Source: a virus. Taken from it: a stretch of 58,763 bases of DNA. Within the stretch, counting starts at the first letter, position 1, and each line of letters opens with the position of its first letter. The notes beneath the pieces are model-generated. The model was not told the origin of the DNA. It was given only the letters and a program-made list of their open reading frames with translations, and ran no database searches. Of the stretch, positions 56,609 to 58,763 are shown in pieces. The position numbers and the translations under genes were made by a program. The DNA lies in IMG/VR virus record IMGVR_UViG_3300031673_000048, positions 1 to 58,763 of that record; one strand, 5' to 3'.

Positions 56609-56763
56609 TTCTTTTTCTTCTTTTTCTTTTCTTCTTTTTCTTTTTCTTTTTCTTTTTCTTTTTCTTCAATGGACTTGGAGCCATATTTCTTAGTCCATTT
56701 CTTCGCCAATGCTGGTCTATTCGCCCACATCCATTTACGCTGCTTAGAAGAAACAAAAGGCAT
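56605..56763 (-). CDS. Small basic protein with Lys-Glu tail
   Basis: 52 residues from ATG 56763: MPFVSSKQRKWMWANRPALA, then KKWTKKYGSKSIEE and a (KE)n/K tail encoded by a CTTTTT-type microsatellite. The N-terminal S-K-x-Q-x-x-W-M-x-A-x-x-P-x-x-A-K-x-W pattern is common to small phage proteins encoded near structural genes. Tail length is expected to vary by slippage. Confidence 0.65.
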   Translation of the reverse strand: MPFVSSKQRKWMWANRPALAKKWTKKYGSKSIEEKEKEKEKEKEEKKKKKKK

Positions 56764-56765
56764 AA

Positions 56766-57353
56766 TTATACAAACCTTTCATAATATTTATCTTTAGTAT
56801 ATAAATTCCATGCTTCAACAGTTGTCTTTGAACCAAAAAACTGATGAAAATGTTTATGAATAATTTTCTGGACTACTATAACGTTTTTAGGGCCATATTT
56901 TAATTCTGGATGGCTCCAAATTGGGCATATATGGTGGACACATAAATCAACATTAGTTTTATCAGTCAATTCACATGTATAATTTCGTTCCTCTAAAATT
57001 GTTTTAATAAAAAATTTACGTTTACTGCTAAGCGACCACTTTCTAACCTTGGTTCTATCTTTTAACCAACTCCCATTTTTATTACCAAAATTAGATTTAT
57101 TAGAAAGATAACGATTAGAGGTTTTATTCATTAAAATTAAATTATTTATAACCCCTACTTTTTTACCATTTTTAAATGATAGCGAAGCAGCCTCACTTCT
57201 ATTACGTAGTACACCACGTTTCTTTAGTAAATTTTTAATAGACCCATAGCTAAAACCATATTTATCTTCCAAGTCTCTACTACTTAATCCATTTTTATAT
57301 TCATTTATAATTAATAATTTAAATTTATCAGGTATAGTGCTTTTATCTTTCAT
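56766..57353 (-). CDS. HNH endonuclease inserted in the tail operon
   Basis: 195 residues from ATG 57353. N-terminal helix-turn-helix (SSRDLEDKYGFSYGSIKNLL), basic linker with NKNGSWLKDRTK (NUMOD-like), then the HNH core TCELTDKTNVDLCVHHICPI and VIVVQKIIHKHFHQFFG. Homing-type free-standing enzyme between tRNA-Asn and tail genes, and probably mobile. Intact. Confidence 0.8.
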   Translation of the reverse strand: MKDKSTIPDKFKLLIINEYKNGLSSRDLEDKYGFSYGSIKNLLKKRGVLRNRSEAASLSFKNGKKVGVINNLILMNKTSNRYLSNKSNFGNKNGSWLKDRTKVRKWSLSSKRKFFIKTILEERNYTCELTDKTNVDLCVHHICPIWSHPELKYGPKNVIVVQKIIHKHFHQFFGSKTTVEAWNLYTKDKYYERFV

Positions 57354-57376
57354 AATTTCTCCTTTGATTTTAAAAG

Positions 57377-57449
57377 CTCCACAGTCAGGATTCGGACCTG
57401 AAACCAAGTGATTAACAGTCACTCGCTCTACCAATTGAGCTACCGTGGA
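57377..57449 (-). tRNA. tRNA-Asn (GUU)
   Basis: 73 bases. Acceptor TCCACGG/CTGTGGA (one G-U), D arm GCTC...GAGC, anticodon stem AGTGA/TCACT with loop CTGTTAA (GUU), T stem TCAGG/CCTGA with loop TCCGAAT. No encoded CCA. Lies inside the tail gene run, directly upstream of the HNH gene. Confidence 0.92.
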
Positions 57450-57456
57450 GAATCAT

Positions 57457-57567
57457 TTAAACAAACTGCACAACATGCGGTAACATTTCTATCTCTTCTA
57501 ACTCACGCACCTGATTATATGCTATAAGTTCAGCTTGAATTTGCACATTACATTCATCCCAAGTTAT
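57457..57567 (-). CDS. Tail chaperone extension (T-like), reached by -1 frameshift or ATA start
   Basis: The frame reads TWDECNVQIQAELIAYNQVR, then ELEEIEMLPHVVQFV, after a non-standard ATA 57567. It lies in the -1 frame relative to the gene at 57570-58121, joined at a run of five C (57578-57582) two codons before that gene's stop. As in lambda G/GT, occasional slippage would add about 40 residues to the chaperone. GGAG five bases before ATA leaves separate initiation possible. Confidence 0.6.
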   Translation of the reverse strand: MTWDECNVQIQAELIAYNQVRELEEIEMLPHVVQFV

Positions 57568-57569
57568 TT

Positions 57570-58121
57570 CTACTCCTGGGGGTCGGATTCCGTGGCGTTC
57601 ACAACTTCGCCAGACAATGTACTTTTCCGTTCTTCCTTTAGGGAAGATAATATGGCGAGTTGTCGGGACTCTCTGAGTAAAAAAGAGTCACGAGCCTGTT
57701 CAATTCTGGCCTCATTGAGACCTTGGGCTGTTAAACTGCCATTAATAATACGATTCACTTCAAGATCGGAAAATCCTGAACTATTTAGTTCCTGCCTAAA
57801 TAAAAGCCAAGTGCTAGGATCATCTAAGTCAACTTGTTCCCACTCCAATTCAGGAGTTGCTTTTAATGATGTTAAAATCAACCAAGCGGTTTTCTTTTCG
57901 CTATATTTAACGATTTTAGCATTATAGTTTTTGTCTTTGAAATCAGGAACATCTTCCCCGTCTATCTTCTTTAAACGGGGCTTCGGCACAGGACACAACT
58001 TATCAAACGGTTTATGGTCTAATACCGCCTCGGCAATAAAAACAATATCATCACCGTCGCCGCGGGGGATAGCAATAATCTCCCTGTTGGCTCCGGTGAT
58101 CTTTTTTCCTTTAATTCTCAT
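57570..58121 (-). CDS. Tail assembly chaperone candidate (G-like)
   Basis: 183 residues. Between tail tube and tape measure genes, as usual for chaperones. Contains DDIVFIAEAVLDHKPFDKLC, then LDDPSTWLLFRQELNSSGFS and ERKSTLSGEVV. The C-terminus ends TESDPQE just after the five-C run that could allow -1 slippage. Sequence family not named; the call rests on position and the frameshift layout. Confidence 0.6.
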   Translation of the reverse strand: MRIKGKKITGANREIIAIPRGDGDDIVFIAEAVLDHKPFDKLCPVPKPRLKKIDGEDVPDFKDKNYNAKIVKYSEKKTAWLILTSLKATPELEWEQVDLDDPSTWLLFRQELNSSGFSDLEVNRIINGSLTAQGLNEARIEQARDSFLLRESRQLAILSSLKEERKSTLSGEVVNATESDPQE

Positions 58122-58149
58122 AGAAATATCCTTTTATTAATAATTGTTA

Positions 58150-58763
58150 CTAGATACGGGTGGCAGTTGCTTCTACAACATTGCACTTACCAGAACATGA
58201 AATCTGAGAGTCACGTAGATTGTGCTCCAGAGATTCATACCGGAAGTAAGGTAATTCAATCTTTTCGGTATTGTTGCCACCACAACCTGGATCATACCAG
58301 ATAATAATATCAACGCAATAAGGGGCACAGGTATCGGGATCAGATGTCTCCCATGCTGCCGCTTCACCGCGTTTCTTTAATACATCCTCAAGAGTAGGAA
58401 TACCGCTAGCAGTTACAGCAGTAATCCATTCCCATGTGAACTCGAACTTAACATCAACTGGAGCCTCATCACCGTTTCTTACCGAATCGAGACTACCACG
58501 ATCAAGCACGTAATCACGATTAACCGTCTCAGTCCAAACGACGTTTCCTTCACCGACTTTGACTTCAAGCCGACGACCAGTGAACGCTACCGTACCACCA
58601 GCACCAATAGCCATAGCAAGACCGTCTACCAAAGTGATAGTATCAGTGCTAGTATCAGAACTTCCTGTTTCAGTTGCTACCCATGTTGCAGCACCGCCAG
58701 TCGGTAGAGTGCTTAGAGTGAACCGAGTAGCAATAATCTCTTGATTATCATTAAACGTAACAA
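58150..58763 (-). CDS. Tail tube protein, partial
   Basis: The frame is open from the window edge at 58763 to 58150, so the start lies outside. It contains TSTDTITLVDGLAMAIGAGG, TGRRLEVKVGEGNVVWTETV and VDVKFEFTWEWITAVTASGI, then DTCAPYCVDIIIWYDPGCGG. Beta-rich and upstream of the chaperone and tape measure, as a major tail protein should be. A TTG within it is unlikely to be the start. Confidence 0.65.
   Translation of the reverse strand, partial: VTFNDNQEIIATRFTLSTLPTGGAATWVATETGSSDTSTDTITLVDGLAMAIGAGGTVAFTGRRLEVKVGEGNVVWTETVNRDYVLDRGSLDSVRNGDEAPVDVKFEFTWEWITAVTASGIPTLEDVLKKRGEAAAWETSDPDTCAPYCVDIIIWYDPGCGGNNTEKIELPYFRYESLEHNLRDSQISCSGKCNVVEATATRI

Overview
The window is a stretch of an AT-rich tailed-phage genome (Caudoviricetes, siphovirus type). 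The evidence is a long tape-measure gene in a tail-gene run, a phage-style replication and nucleotide-metabolism set, three tRNA genes, several free-standing homing-type endonucleases, two inteins, and dozens of very small genes packed with ATGA or TAATG stop/start overlaps. No capsid, terminase, portal, integrase or lysis gene was recognised, so the genome continues beyond at least one edge; the rightmost gene runs off the window. The sequence does not name the host.

Layout. (1) 1-564 has no convincing gene but holds direct repeats and small palindromes. (2) 565-16 kb, all leftward: a dense accessory arm of small genes including a GNAT enzyme, a YiiX-like papain-fold protein, a RecB-like nuclease, a secreted M28 peptidase (frameshifted), an ATP-dependent DNA ligase, a small deaminase, a sigma-like factor, tRNA-Leu and a degenerate tRNA-Ile, plus a 12-copy 17-bp tandem repeat and a (GCGT)15 tract. 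(3) 16-22 kb, leftward: NYN-type protein, DeoC, nucleoside diphosphate kinase, ThyX, HNH-AP2 endonuclease, dCMP deaminase, class II ribonucleotide reductase, a SemiSWEET-like membrane protein and a VRR-NUC nuclease. (4) 22-37.6 kb, leftward: metallopeptidases, family A DNA polymerase, RNA ligase, two full-length ParB-like proteins, a tandem family of five small paralogues, a calcineurin-like phosphoesterase, and an SNF2-type helicase with an intein in its Walker A motif. (5) 37.6-38.25 kb: a divergent intergenic region with nested inverted repeats and seven outward-pointing copies of one 10-mer. (6) 38.25-45.4 kb, rightward: primase-polymerase/helicase with an endonuclease-bearing intein, dNMP kinase, deoxyribosyltransferase, a DnaQ-type exonuclease, and four endonuclease VII-like genes in different states of decay. 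(7) 45.4-58.8 kb, leftward: tail genes read from the right as tube, assembly chaperone (probable -1 frameshift), tRNA-Asn, HNH gene, tape measure, then distal tail proteins.

How it works together. The replication set (primase-polymerase, helicases, polymerase, exonuclease, ligase) is supplied by an extensive dNTP pathway: the reductase, dCMP deaminase and ThyX make dTMP, dNMP kinase and Ndk raise monophosphates to triphosphates, and DeoC and the deoxyribosyltransferase handle salvage. RNA ligase, a phosphoesterase and tRNAs suggest defence of translation.

A striking overall property is the number of broken accessory genes. Seven single-base frameshifts, most in A/T runs, two in-frame TGA codons and three internally deleted endonuclease genes all lie in small genes, whereas the long replication and tail genes are uninterrupted. 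Rebuilt frames end exactly on the next gene's start codon, so these are recent lesions, phase-variable tracts, or assembly errors; reads are needed to decide.
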